Assembly (NCBI RefSeq): GCF_002368415.1
Contig: NZ_AP018290.1
Location: 2,483,470 to 2,547,469, forward strand
From: Calothrix sp. NIES-4105
Lineage (GTDB): Bacteria > Cyanobacteriota > Cyanobacteriia > Cyanobacteriales > Nostocaceae
Length of the DNA: 64,000 nucleotides
Direction: 5' to 3'
Shown here piece after piece: positions 8,718-18,007 of the stretch. The first letter of the stretch is position 1; each line of letters opens with the position of its first letter. Below the pieces are notes generated by a model that did no database searches, had not been told where the DNA came from, and saw only the letters and a list, made by a program, of their open reading frames with translations. A program made the position numbers and the translations under genes.

Positions 8718-9170
8718 TTAGGACTGATTTTGTTGACGTTCGAGTTTTGCCTCCATTGTACTAGAGAGAAAATGACCAACGAGAATACCGCCAGTCATAT
8801 GATAAGAATCGTTATCAATACGGTGTAGGGTTTCAAAACCACTACGACGTTGACGGTCACTAAGTACCCAGTACCGTTGCACAATTGTTTCTGGTCCGAT
8901 CCAACCTTCTCCTTCGATTTGTCCAAACTGGTTATGTTGCAGTAAAAAGGAGTAGTGACGCTCACCATCATCCAGACGACCTTTATACTGTAAAGCAATT
9001 TCCGCGCGTTCGCTGCCTGGAAATATGAGTTTAGTTGCCATAGTAAACCAATTATCTCGGTTCCAAGCAACTAAAGTCATACCTTTGACGGCAACTGGCA
9101 TTGTGTCACGTTCCAACCAGCTACCTTGTAAAGTCCAGCGTCCAGCTTCGAGTAAAAAAGAGTGTCTCAC
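8718..9170 (-). CDS. Conserved-looking hypothetical protein, beta-rich
   Basis: A 150-residue soluble protein without signal peptide or membrane segment. Alternating hydrophobic and polar residues with many aromatic and glycine positions (GRWTLQGSWLERD at 10-22, GEGWIGPETIV) suggest a small beta-barrel or sandwich. I do not recognise the family. Downstream is the hybrid kinase (130 bp gap, same strand), upstream a repeat tract and anmK, so it may be transcribed alone. Coding character is good over the whole length. Confidence 0.75.
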   Translation of the reverse strand: MRHSFLLEAGRWTLQGSWLERDTMPVAVKGMTLVAWNRDNWFTMATKLIFPGSERAEIALQYKGRLDDGERHYSFLLQHNQFGQIEGEGWIGPETIVQRYWVLSDRQRRSGFETLHRIDNDSYHMTGGILVGHFLSSTMEAKLERQQNQS

Positions 9171-9227
9171 TTGTAAATACCTTGTATGTTTCTTTACAGT
9201 GCTGAGTAGAAAGTGCGCTCGTGCTGA

Positions 9228-9255
9228 GTAGAGACTCCATTAATGGAATCTGTAC
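9228..9255. repeat. 28-bp palindrome family, copy 4
   Basis: GTAGAGAC, centre TCCATTAATGGA (itself a perfect palindrome), ATCTGTAC. It sits between AGTGCTG heptamers and the CAGCACT tract, upstream of the hypothetical gene. Confidence 0.75.
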
Positions 9256-9280
9256 GAGGCGCGGAGTTAAGAGTTGTTCA

Positions 9281-9333
9281 CTTAGCACTCAGCACTCAGC
9301 ACTCAGCACTTAGCACTCAGCACTCAGCACTCA
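9281..9333. repeat. CAGCACT heptamer tandem tract
   Basis: About seven tandem copies of a 7-bp unit (CAGCACT/TAGCACT). This resembles the short tandemly repeated repetitive sequences known from filamentous cyanobacteria. The tract runs into the end of anmK, so its final codons GAG-TGC-TGA are repeat-derived. Confidence 0.85.
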
Positions 9334-10478
9334 ATAACTTCTCCTAATAGTACTTCTTGTTTTGCACCAGTTGCACAGGGTAAGTTACCAGAACTGCCAT
9401 GAAGGCGCCAGTATGCTAAAACTGCAAAAGCGATAGCTTCTTTAAAATCGGCGTTTAATCCAAATTCGTCTGTGGTTGTAACTGGAATTGATTCTAAAAG
9501 TGCTTGCAACCTGTGTTTAAGATAAAGATTACGACTACCACCGCCGCATAAAAGTACTCGTTTTGGCATTTCTGGGAGAAAATGACGGTAATTATAAACG
9601 ATTGAAGCTGCCGTCAATTCGGTGAGTGTGGCTAAAAAATCAGCATGATTTAATTTATACTGTTCAGCCTCGTGAAAACACTGTTTTATATAATCAAACC
9701 CAAATAACTCACGTCCAGTTGATTTGGGTGGTGGCGCCTGGAAATATTCATGTTTGAGCCATTTATCAACTAGAGGTTGGCAAATGGTACCACTAGCCGC
9801 CCAATCGCCATTTTCATCATAATTTTTAGTACCATCGCTTAATTGATTTACAGCTAAGTCAAGTAAACTATTTCCAGGTCCAGTATCCCAACCGCGAATT
9901 TGAGATAACCAATCACCACTTCGAGCCGGGATATAAGTAACATTACCAATACCGCCAATATTTTGAATACATCTTGCTTCATTGGGGTGAGCAAGCAATG
10001 CAGCATCAACACGCGGTACAAGCGGCGCCCCTTGACCACCCGCAGCAATATCAGCGGCACGAAAATTACTCACGGTTGTGATACCCGTTAAGTCGGCAAT
10101 TAAGGCGCCGCGACCAAGCTGTAAACTATAACCAAGATTTGTTTCACAGACTTCTCCAGCTTCTATTGGTGGGCGATGGTATACAGTTTGTCCATGCGAA
10201 CCAATAAGTGTGGCATCTTCGTGTATGGTTTGAATATTTACAGCAGCTTGAGCAAAAGCGATTGCAATGGCATCATCTAACTGTGCAAGTTCAGGCATCG
10301 AAATAGCCTCACCCGCGCATACACTTAAAATGCGTTCTCTAAGTGCAGGTTGATAGGGGTAAGTAGCTTTTTCAATTAACTCGACTTTTATATCTAAATC
10401 TTCACCGGAAATATCTACTAAGGCAACATCAATACCATCGACTGACGTGCCACTCATTAAACCAATTACGCGCGTCAT
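9324..10478 (-). CDS. anmK: Anhydro-N-acetylmuramic acid kinase
   Basis: This 384-residue cytosolic enzyme phosphorylates and hydrolyses 1,6-anhydro-MurNAc to MurNAc-6-phosphate in peptidoglycan recycling. Family motifs: [17 protein letters not shown] at residues 6-22, [24 protein letters not shown] and LLCGGGSRN. The length matches the family. The stop codon lies in a heptamer tract, so the extreme C-terminus (EC) is probably repeat-made; a five-copy tandem array begins 9 bp upstream of the start, so any promoter must lie in or beyond the array. No other recycling gene is adjacent. Confidence 0.95.
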   Translation of the reverse strand: MTRVIGLMSGTSVDGIDVALVDISGEDLDIKVELIEKATYPYQPALRERILSVCAGEAISMPELAQLDDAIAIAFAQAAVNIQTIHEDATLIGSHGQTVYHRPPIEAGEVCETNLGYSLQLGRGALIADLTGITTVSNFRAADIAAGGQGAPLVPRVDAALLAHPNEARCIQNIGGIGNVTYIPARSGDWLSQIRGWDTGPGNSLLDLAVNQLSDGTKNYDENGDWAASGTICQPLVDKWLKHEYFQAPPPKSTGRELFGFDYIKQCFHEAEQYKLNHADFLATLTELTAASIVYNYRHFLPEMPKRVLLCGGGSRNLYLKHRLQALLESIPVTTTDEFGLNADFKEAIAFAVLAYWRLHGSSGNLPCATGAKQEVLLGEVIEC

Positions 10479-10486
10479 TTTTGTTG

Positions 10487-10801
10487 GGGCGGGTTTACAG
10501 ATATGCTAATCATAAACGAAAATTCTTTGTTAACCCGCCCTTACTATATGGGCGGGTTTACAGATATGCTAATCATAAACGAAAATTCTTTGTTAACCCG
10601 CCCTTACTATATGGGCGGGTTTACAGATATGCTAATCATAAACGAAAATTCTTTGTTAACCCGCCCTTACTATATGGGCGGGTTTACAGATATGCTAATC
10701 ATAAACGAAAATTCTTTGTTAACCCGCCCTTACTATATGGGCGGGTTTACAGATATGCTAATCATAAACGAAAATTTTTTGTTAACCCGCCCTTACTATA
10801 G
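10487..10801. repeat. Five tandem copies of a 63-bp hairpin unit
   Basis: Units start at 10487, 10550, 10613, 10676 and 10739, nearly identical (one base differs in the last). Each begins GGGCGGGTTTACAG and ends TTAACCCGCCC before a TTACTATAT spacer, so every unit can fold with about 10-bp arms. Because 63 is a multiple of three, two frames are open through it, but this is a repeat artefact. It fills the anmK-purN gap and supplies the last codons of purN. Confidence 0.95.
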
Positions 10802-11450
10802 CAAGGGAGATAGCAGCAGGGAGAATTCGGTGTTCTTCAATTTGAATTCGCTTATGAAGCGTGTCGGTTGTATCATTTGGTAAGATAGGTACTGCTGCTT
10901 GCATTAAAATTGGTCCATTATCAACTTCCAACCGTACTATATGTACTGTACAGCCAGCTATCTTTACGCCACTAGCTAAAGCTTGTTCAATAGCATGGGC
11001 ACCTTTAAAGCTGGGTAATAAACTGGGATGAATATTTATAATCTTGTCAGTGTATGCATCAATTAGCACTTGGGTGACAATTCGCATCCAACCAGCCATT
11101 ACAACCCACTCTACATTGTATTTTTGCAAAGTCCGTGCAATTTCTGCATCCAAATCTGAGCGACTTTTATAGTCACGATGATCTAATAGTACTGCTGGAA
11201 TATCCCAATTTGCCGCGCGTACTGCTGCATATGCATTCTTGTTATTATAAATCAAAACCTGAATTTGGGCGTTGAGTTGCCCATTTTTTATTGCCTGGGC
11301 AACTGCTTCAAAGTTACTGCCGCTACCTGAAGCTAATATTCCCAGCTTGGTGGGGGCGCCTCCTGAACAGTTAACGTGTGAGGTACAGGTAATACTGGGA
11401 GAAATAAGGCTATTAGTATTAACATCAAGCGTCATAGCTGAGTTATTCAC
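10782..11450 (-). CDS. purN: Phosphoribosylglycinamide formyltransferase
   Basis: A 222-residue GAR transformylase, the third step of purine synthesis using 10-formyl-THF. The catalytic set is visible: Asn139 and His141 in INIHPSLLPSF and Asp177 in VDNGPI; ILASGSGSNFEA (38-49) binds the phosphate. The first 34 residues are a low-complexity extension, so Met6 or a later start is possible, although no better start precedes the domain. The last residues (VRAG and stop) come from the end of the 63-bp tandem array, so the original 3' end may have been replaced. Confidence 0.94.
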   Translation of the reverse strand: MNNSAMTLDVNTNSLISPSITCTSHVNCSGGAPTKLGILASGSGSNFEAVAQAIKNGQLNAQIQVLIYNNKNAYAAVRAANWDIPAVLLDHRDYKSRSDLDAEIARTLQKYNVEWVVMAGWMRIVTQVLIDAYTDKIINIHPSLLPSFKGAHAIEQALASGVKIAGCTVHIVRLEVDNGPILMQAAVPILPNDTTDTLHKRIQIEEHRILPAAISLAIVRAG

Positions 11451-11485
11451 GTTGCTTTAGTTAACAGGATTTTACATTGCTTATC

Positions 11486-13224
11486 CTAATTTTGTTCTTT
11501 ATTTTCTTCACTTGGTGGGGGTTTTTGCGCGGGTGTACTTGGTATTTCTCGTGTTGCTTTTCGTGGTGCTTCGGGTTTATGGAGCAAAACATTGCTCAAA
11601 CGCTGTAAAGAACGTTTTCTTTTAGGTATAACTTTTCTTGGTTCATCAGAACTATTCGACTCATTACGACGAGAAAGGGATGCTGTTTCGACTTTTTGGT
11701 TTTCTAACTCCTGACTATCATTTTGATTTCGTGAACGCTCCGGGCGCCTCGTCACGTTGTGTAGCTGTTTGACAATTAGAGTTTTGTGCTTCGTTGCGCT
11801 GTTTTTGTTCTTGTTGTTTTAGTTCTTTTTGCCTCTTTTTCTTTTCCGCTGTTGTAATTCTTGATGACGCTGCGAACCATCAATGACAAAATTTGCACTA
11901 ACACGCACACCTTGACTCACACGAGCAGAAGGTTTTAATTTAAACTTTCTGGCTTGTTCTAGCAAAGCTTCATCCAGTTCTTGGCTGCCACTGGAGCGAT
12001 TTAGTCTAGCATTAGTCACTTTTCCATTTTCGTCAACATCAATGCTGACCTCTGGACTTCCTTCAATTTTTCGGCGCCTAGACCTTTCTGGATACTCGAT
12101 AATACATTCTTGACAATCTGCTGGATCTAATTTTGAGCCATATTCAGGATTTGGTGGTTTTGGTGCTGTGGCAACTGTAGTTTTTTCGGGTGGTTTGTTA
12201 TTGATGTTGTCATTTGTATTTGTACCATTACCCGAACCATTTCCTAAACCGTTACCTGAACCATTTCCAGCACCATTACCCGAACCGTTACCTGAACCAT
12301 TTCCAATACCAATTCCTAAACCTCTACCACTTTCTTTACTATTACCGATGCCAGAGGTATTCAAATTGTTATTTCCTGTTCCAGCGTTATTGTTATTACT
12401 GCCCTCACGTGAATTGGAATTTATGGGCTTATCATTGTTATTCGCTTGACTGACATTACCGCGCGTTTGTGATAACAAATCAGTTAACCTTTTGTTATTA
12501 AATCGAACAGGTACGTTTGAATTTGCTTGCGTTGATGTAGTTGTTGGTTGAGTACTGTTTAAAGGGTTAACTTGTTGTGGCTGTGGTGTTACCTTCGCTT
12601 CTGATGTAACTTGTGGTTGTGGTATTGGTGTAGCTTCTGGTGTAATTTGTAGTTGTGGTGTTACCGAAGCGGATGGTGTCGGTTGTGAGTTTACCGAACG
12701 AACAACACTGGGTTCTGGTAATTTAGCTAGTTCTGTTTTTTCAACCTGTGACTTTTCAATTTGTGGCTTCTCTGCTACTGTCAGCTTTGGTGCAACTTTT
12801 GTAACGTTTTGTGAAGCCACGCTTTCACTCTGCTTGATTTTTTTAGGTAGTATGGGTTGGATATCAGCGTCATTACTAGAGGGCGCAGCAATGCAGGTGC
12901 TGGATTAAAGTTAGGTTGAACGGCAGAAGTGTTGGCTTGAGTATTCGTACCTAGCAGTCCGCCACCACCGCCTCCTGAAGACTGCGATGATGGTAATTGC
13001 TTTTCTGGTTGTTTGGCTATTTCAGTAGGAGGCTCAACAATTTCCACTTCTATCGGTTCGCTTTCAATCTCAGGTACTTTACTCACTAAAAAATTACCAA
13101 TACCTAAAATTAGCACTATAATATGCAATGCCGACGAAATTACCAAGCTATAGATAATAAAATTATTTGATTTTTTTGCTTCTTTTTCTCGCCACTCGAC
13201 AGCAATACTCGAAAAGCTGATCAT
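11486..13224 (-). pseudogene. TonB-like energy transducer, broken by frameshifts
   Basis: Read on the minus strand, 13224-12781 gives an N-terminal cytoplasmic stretch, one membrane anchor (about residues 23-47, ALHIIVLILGI) and an acidic/Pro-rich spacer. Near 12881-12893 the frame shifts: the other frame continues APSSNDADIQPILPKK into a long Pro/Gln and Gly/Asn-rich spacer and a TonB C-terminal domain (SPEVSIDVDENGKVTNA, QARKFKLKPSARV), ending at 11819. Two further shifts, near 11830-11850 and 11745-11760, are needed to join a charged tail ending at 11486. TonB couples the ExbBD proton channel to outer-membrane receptors. With three shifts, plus damaged exbB and exbD next door, decay is likelier than programmed frameshifting. 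The 5' half might still make a 147-residue fragment. Confidence 0.8.
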
Positions 13225-13668
13225 GTTCTTACCTAAATATACTTAACCATTTACGGTATAGTATCACTATTCTAGAAATATAGTTTGTAATATTTCTTAT
13301 TTTTTAAATGTTTTCTCAAAGAATTTTTAATATGACAGAGCGTCATACTTATGACACAATCTTTGACGCATTGTCATATTTGTAAATACGACATAATGTC
13401 ATACTTTAAAATCAATGTTTTACGTGATGTCATATTACATATTGTTATCTAAATTACTCATTTTTGAGCAAAAGCTTGACATTATTTTTGAATCTCGCTA
13501 ATGTTTGTTACCAGTATTGAATATTGATAATTCTGGTTATAGCTTGCTTTAAATGCGCGCGTTAATGCGCTGTTTGTTAATAAGCAGTATATTTACATAC
13601 TGTAGATGCAATTAATGCATAGTTGACTAGATAGTTATAGATTGTTTTAATAACAGCAGTAAAAAATA
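13225..13668. other. Divergent tonB/exbB intergenic region
   Basis: 444 bp without a gene. It contains a cluster of TGACAT-type dyads (13331-13435), noted separately, and AT-rich sequence that should hold the two divergent promoters. Confidence 0.6.
13331..13435. promoter_or_regulatory. Cluster of TATGAC/GTCATA operator-like dyads
   Basis: At least three dyads: TATGAC-N5-GTCATA (13331-13347), TATGACA (13350-13356) with TGTCATA (13372-13378), and GACAT-A-ATGTC (13390-13400), plus a single ATGTCATA around 13427-13434. Repeated half sites between divergent transport genes suggest binding by a dimeric regulator. They do not resemble the classical Fur box. Confidence 0.55.
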
Positions 13669-14223
13669 ATGGAAATTCAAAAACTGTTTTTAGCAGGCGG
13701 TGTGGTCATGTTCCCACTGCTATTATTTAGTATGGTATCCATTGCGTTAGTAGTCGAACGTATATGGTTTTGGACGAAAATTAGCCGCCGTCAAAATATA
13801 GTAATTAATCAGGTGTTAAAGCTTTACCGTCACAATAATGTTGTCGGTGCCTTAGATAAGTTACAGCAGAATTTAGATTTACCAATGGCGCGTATTTTTC
13901 TGTCAGCACTTTCGTTAGAAAACCCGACACCAGAACAATTTCGTTTGGCGTTAGAAGGTGAAGCGCAAGCAGAAATTCCGCTTCTCAAAAGATTTAACAC
14001 CATCTTTGAAACAATTATTGGTCTAAGTCCCTTGCTAGGTTTACTAGGTACAGTATTAGGTTTGATTGCTTCGTTCGCATCGCTGAATATTGGGGATGTG
14101 GGAGGTACAAAAACAGCTTCTGTAACAGCAGGTATTAGTGAAGCGCTAGTTTCGACAGCATCAGGTCTTGTAGTTGCTATCTTCACGCTGTTATTTGCGA
14201 ATACATTGTATTTGCACTGCTGA
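13669..14223 (+). pseudogene. exbB: ExbB/MotA-TolQ family proton channel, 3'-truncated
   Basis: The first about 178 residues are a normal ExbB: an N-terminal membrane helix (MFPLLLFSMVSIALVVERIW), a cytoplasmic domain, and the conserved channel segments LGLLGTVLGLIASF and ASGLVVAIFTLLFANT. After FANT the frame runs only five residues to a stop, and the usual C-terminal cytoplasmic tail is missing. The sequence passes directly into exbD coding in another frame, so one deletion near 14200-14208 seems to have removed the end of exbB and the start of exbD. A shortened ExbB might still insert in the membrane, but function is doubtful. Confidence 0.8.
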
Positions 14224-14546
14224 CGTTTTTTGTCATGTCCACGCTATTTTTGACTCGTTCCGAAGGATTACCAGTCAATTTACCTTCAGCGACAACAGCA
14301 AAAACCGAGCGTCCTGCAAGAGTAACAGTAACGATAGACAAAGCAGGAAACTTATTAGTCAACAGAGAACCAGTTCAAATACAAACACTCAAAGACGCAG
14401 TTCGTAAAAAACAGCAACCAAATCAGAGCTTAACCGTTGTTTTGAATATTGATGAAGCAGTAACTCACGGTCAAGTTGTTGCAGTCATGGATAAAGTGCG
14501 TCAAATACCCGGTGCAAAGTTAGCTATTGCTACTAAAAAACCTTAG
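14205..14546 (+). pseudogene. exbD: ExbD/TolR family protein, 5'-truncated
   Basis: From about 14205 the frame reads IVFALLTFFVMSTLFLTR, which is the ExbD transmembrane helix without the preceding cytoplasmic residues and conserved Asp region, then a complete periplasmic domain (LPVNLPSATTA to the end LAIATKKP). The first ATG in frame is 14235, inside the helix. The gene has therefore lost its start through the same deletion that truncates exbB. The remaining 103 residues from 14235 lack most of the membrane anchor. Confidence 0.8.
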
Positions 14547-14593
14547 TTCGTTCGTTCGTAGTAGCGATTCATCGCTAATCAATACACCACGGA

Positions 14594-14621
14594 GTAAAGA
14601 CGCGATATATCTCGTCTCTAC
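14594..14621. repeat. 28-bp palindrome family, copy 5
   Basis: GTAAAGAC, centre GCGATATATCTC, GTCTCTAC; located between exbD and the receptor gene. Confidence 0.75.
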
Positions 14622-14666
14622 ATAAGTTATCGGTTACACGAACATAATTACCTTTAGGAGAATAAG

Positions 14667-16739
14667 GTGAAGAATTTGTACATCTACCCAGTTGCGTTAT
14701 TAAGTCTATTAATAGCGCTACCCGCACTTGCTACTGACACTAATCAGCAAGATGCAGTTCAAACTCCTGAAAAAACAAACCTTCTTAATCTCAATGAAAT
14801 CAAGCTGCCATTAAAAGAAGCCAAGTTCCTAACTCAGCAACCTACAAATAATCAAGTCCAAGCAGAACCAAAGCCAGAACAACCAGCATCAACAGACGAT
14901 TCGGATATTAACCTAGAAGCAATCGGAGAAAAAGATACATTACCGCAATCTACACCAACTTACATCATTGAAAAAGAAGAAATCCAGAAGCAAGGCGCCA
15001 CAAGTGTTGCGGATATCTTAAAACGAATGCCAGGATTCGTAATTAATAACGTTGGACACGGCGCCGATATTCATACAGGCACATACTATCGCGGCGCAAA
15101 TATCAATCAGACTGTAATTTTGATTAACGGTAGACCAATTAATACCAACATCAATACATACCACGGCAGCACTGATTTAAATAGTATTCCAGTAGAAGCA
15201 ATTGACCGAGTAGAACTATATAGCGGTACAGCGACATCTTTATATGGTTCTTCCGGTTTCGGGGGGGTCGTCAATATCATTACAAAGCAAGGCAGTACTA
15301 CCCCAAGATTTAATGCTTCTACGGAATTTGGTTCGTTGAATTTAAACAACCAACAAGCTAGTTATAGTGGTGGTAGCCAGAACGTTAGATATAACCTTAG
15401 TTTTGAACGTTTCTTTATAGACAACCGCTACAAAGTACCCGTAGGCGCCGCAAACCGTGACGCAAGCGGTAATTTATTTAACGCGGATACTGCTACAAGC
15501 ACTTATTTTGGTAGCCTTGCTGTAGATTTAGATAAGAAAAATACTGTTAATTTAGACGTAAAAGTATTAAGTAGTCGTCGAGGTCTTGTATATTTTGGTT
15601 TTCCATTACAGCGAGATAGATTAGACCATGATGGATTAGATATTGGTTTATCGTGGAAATCACAGTTAGCCAAAGGTTCAAATCTGACTACTACATTTGG
15701 ATATAACCGAGATTACTTTAATACCTATGGGCCGACTGGGACGTTTTACCGCACGGGAACTTTAGACACGCAACAGTTTACAGGTAGAGTTGAACACGAT
15801 TGGCAAGTGACATCAAACAATCAACTTCGCTGGGGTTTAGATGTAAGAAATACCGATTTAAACAGCCTTGCCGACAGTACGCTACCAAGTAGAATAGCAT
15901 TAAATGAAACTGAAAATAGAAGTATATTAAATACAGCACTATTTGCCGTTAATACTTTTAATATCAGTAGTAATTTTCTCATTGACTTAGGTTTGCGGCA
16001 AAGCTTTGATTCCAAGTTTGGAAGTTATTTTAATCCGAGTGCAGGATTACGATATGCTATAGCACCAAATATAGCTTTGCGTGGTAGCTTGGCTTATGGA
16101 CAGCGTAACCCAGGTTTAGACCAGCTATACACGTATGATACCGTACATGGTTGGTTGCCTAATCCCAACTTAGAGCCAGAAACAGGTACATCTTGGACAG
16201 CGGGAGTCGATGTTAATTTTACTAAAGATATAATTGGGCAATTTACTTATTTCGGCAGCAGTATCGATAATTCTCTTAGTGTTATTCAAGGACAATGGGA
16301 AAATATTGGCTTAGTCGATACTAACGGTTTTGAAGTTGCCCTAAGAATGGCAGTCGCGCGTAATTGGTCAACTTTTGTAAACTATACTTATACAGATGCT
16401 CAAGTCAAAACAGGTGCAGATAGAGGTTTACAGTTAGGCTTAATTCCCTATTCTTTGCTTCAAGCTGGTGTTGGGTATGAAAAAAATGGCTGGCAAGCTA
16501 ATTTGTATGCCACTTATAACAGCGGCGCGCGTCGGGCATTATTTACCAATCCTGGGGATAGGAATACAGATTTTGTACCTTCTTACTTCAACTTAGACTT
16601 TAGCACTCGTATACCTGTTACTCAAAACCTAGGTTTGACATTATATCTAGAAAACTTACTTGGTGAACAATATGAACGAGTAAATCGAATTTACAGTCCA
16701 GGTTTGACATTCCGTATTGGGTTAACTTCTAGCATATAA
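14667..16739 (+). CDS. TonB-dependent outer-membrane receptor
   Basis: A 690-residue receptor with a signal peptide (about 1-22, ending ALA), a Gln/Pro-rich linker, a candidate TonB box near INLEAIGEKD (about 80-90), a plug domain (about 95-210: TYIIEKEEI, ADILKRMPGFVINN, YRGANINQTVILINGRP, SLYGSSGFGGVVNIITK) and a 22-strand-type beta-barrel ending in FRIGLTSSI. Substrate cannot be read from sequence; BtuB-like or siderophore uptake are both possible. The start is GTG with AGGAG seven bases before it. It stays intact although the tonB, exbB and exbD genes beside it are broken, so another TonB system would have to energise it. Confidence 0.92.
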   Translation: MKNLYIYPVALLSLLIALPALATDTNQQDAVQTPEKTNLLNLNEIKLPLKEAKFLTQQPTNNQVQAEPKPEQPASTDDSDINLEAIGEKDTLPQSTPTYIIEKEEIQKQGATSVADILKRMPGFVINNVGHGADIHTGTYYRGANINQTVILINGRPINTNINTYHGSTDLNSIPVEAIDRVELYSGTATSLYGSSGFGGVVNIITKQGSTTPRFNASTEFGSLNLNNQQASYSGGSQNVRYNLSFERFFIDNRYKVPVGAANRDASGNLFNADTATSTYFGSLAVDLDKKNTVNLDVKVLSSRRGLVYFGFPLQRDRLDHDGLDIGLSWKSQLAKGSNLTTTFGYNRDYFNTYGPTGTFYRTGTLDTQQFTGRVEHDWQVTSNNQLRWGLDVRNTDLNSLADSTLPSRIALNETENRSILNTALFAVNTFNISSNFLIDLGLRQSFDSKFGSYFNPSAGLRYAIAPNIALRGSLAYGQRNPGLDQLYTYDTVHGWLPNPNLEPETGTSWTAGVDVNFTKDIIGQFTYFGSSIDNSLSVIQGQWENIGLVDTNGFEVALRMAVARNWSTFVNYTYTDAQVKTGADRGLQLGLIPYSLLQAGVGYEKNGWQANLYATYNSGARRALFTNPGDRNTDFVPSYFNLDFSTRIPVTQNLGLTLYLENLLGEQYERVNRIYSPGLTFRIGLTSSI

Positions 16740-16871
16740 GTGCCACTATCTTATAGCACAAGTACAAGTTTATTATGAGCAAGTGCAAATTTATTTTAGG
16801 GTGGGGATTATTGCCTGCCCTTTCGATATAATTGATTAAGAATAAAGAGAAAATATCATCTGGAGGTTAAA

Positions 16872-17396
16872 ATTAGCCCTGAAGGATATGTACCCTCTGA
16901 AGAAATAGGTGCTGAACTTATAAACCATACAGCCGAAAATGGCAAAATCATTGCTTGTGTTCAAAAAGGCTCAGTCAAATTAGCTATTGACAAAGTGAAT
17001 ATTTACTGTATGGGTAAAGTACCTGTGTATCCCCAAGAAGAGTTACAACAGCTACAAAGATTCAAACAAAGTAACCGTAAACAATTTGATGCAGACCAGC
17101 AAAATGAACAAAGGTTAGTGTTTATACGGGATAAGCTAAAGCATAATTGGGAACGCTCTCAAGAGATGTTTGAAACAATCAAACAACTTGGTTGGGAAGA
17201 TTCTGTTGAAGTTGTTGATAAAATAATTGCCCACTTACTAACTGTTGGTGAAGGTATAACCGTTGAAAGTAGAGTTCGACATTCAAGCTTATTGGAAGCA
17301 ACTCTGGGATATTTGAAAGTGCAAAGCACATGGAAATTTCTTCCAGATGGAACAAAATATTTATCAACTATTAACTTTATTCCAATTCAAAAATGA
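16872..17396 (+). CDS. Hypothetical protein, start uncertain (possible ATT start)
   Basis: The frame is open from 16836 and reads as convincing protein well upstream of the first standard start (GTG 16995): SPEGYVPSEEIGAELINHTA, then GKIIACVQKGSVKLAIDKV. A strong TGGAGG ribosome-binding site at 16861-16866 is followed five bases later by ATT (16872), which would give 174 residues; with GTG 16995 only 133 remain. There is no in-frame ATG, GTG or TTG between. The protein is soluble and mixed alpha/beta, of unknown family. The next gene starts 9 bp after its stop, so the two form an operon. Confidence 0.6.
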   Translation: MSPEGYVPSEEIGAELINHTAENGKIIACVQKGSVKLAIDKVNIYCMGKVPVYPQEELQQLQRFKQSNRKQFDADQQNEQRLVFIRDKLKHNWERSQEMFETIKQLGWEDSVEVVDKIIAHLLTVGEGITVESRVRHSSLLEATLGYLKVQSTWKFLPDGTKYLSTINFIPIQK

Positions 17397-17405
17397 GGAT
17401 AAGCA

Positions 17406-17897
17406 ATGAATAGCGAAAATTTAGATTTTATGACTGATGACGATATCGATTATAGCAATTTGTCGGAAGATGTACTCAAACAACTTGCTTTGGACGATGA
17501 GTTATTTATTGCAACTTCTGCTCTCGTTGAATTGAGGCTACGCAAGAGTGTTGTAGCAGCTATGGTTGCTTATAAAATACTTTCTAAATCTAAAGGAGAT
17601 AAATATTTACAGGCTACTGCACTATCTGTTCTTTTTGACACAAGCCGAGAGCAAGCGATTAATTTTATGCTTCAAGAGGTGCCGTCTTCCGAACCATATA
17701 TTCTGAATAGTATAATGGAATTAATGATAGAGAATAAAGCTGATTTTCAATCAGTTCCAGCTTCACTGCTTGCAAATATTGTTAATAAGCGTCTTCAAGA
17801 ACTAGAGGGTTCAACAAAACTCCCTACGTTAGAAGTAAGGAATAGCTTTTTAGAGATGTACCGACATATACAAAATATTCAGACAAGCACTGTATAA
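17406..17897 (+). CDS. Hypothetical alpha-helical (HEAT-like) protein
   Basis: A 163-residue acidic, all-helical protein, with segments such as DELFIATSALVELRLRKSVVAAMVAYKIL and LQATALSVLFD that resemble HEAT-type helical repeats. It follows the preceding hypothetical gene by 9 bp. Small two-gene operons of this shape in cyanobacteria are often immunity or adaptor pairs, but no function can be assigned here. Confidence 0.75.
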   Translation: MNSENLDFMTDDDIDYSNLSEDVLKQLALDDELFIATSALVELRLRKSVVAAMVAYKILSKSKGDKYLQATALSVLFDTSREQAINFMLQEVPSSEPYILNSIMELMIENKADFQSVPASLLANIVNKRLQELEGSTKLPTLEVRNSFLEMYRHIQNIQTSTV

Positions 17898-17933
17898 GCC
17901 AACATATAGATAAGAAGGGAACCCTGGAAGGAC

Positions 17934-17967
17934 AGGCAGAGATGCCCATCCCACAAAAATTTTTGTG
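17934..17967. repeat. GGACAGGC..GATGCCCATCCC repeat with terminator-like palindrome
   Basis: The element GGACAGGCAGAGATGCCCATCCC recurs almost exactly at about 19923-19948. Here it runs into CACAAAAATTTTTGTG (17952-17967), a perfect 16-bp palindrome that could serve as terminator for converging genes. Confidence 0.7.
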
Positions 17968-18007
17968 AAATAAAATTTTTGTTAACAATATTTAGTTAAA
18001 AATTTTA

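Noticed and set aside
10481-10883. Two long open frames across the 63-bp array
   Set aside because: They exist only because 63 is a multiple of three; the translated product is a pure repeat without a start signal.
12168-12453. Pro/Leu-rich and Tyr/Asn-rich plus-strand frames
   Set aside because: They are the complement of the Gly/Asn-rich spacer of the broken tonB gene.
11819-13224. Programmed frameshifting in tonB
   Set aside because: Three separate shifts with no slippery heptamer at the first one, plus truncated exbB/exbD next door, make decay the simpler explanation.
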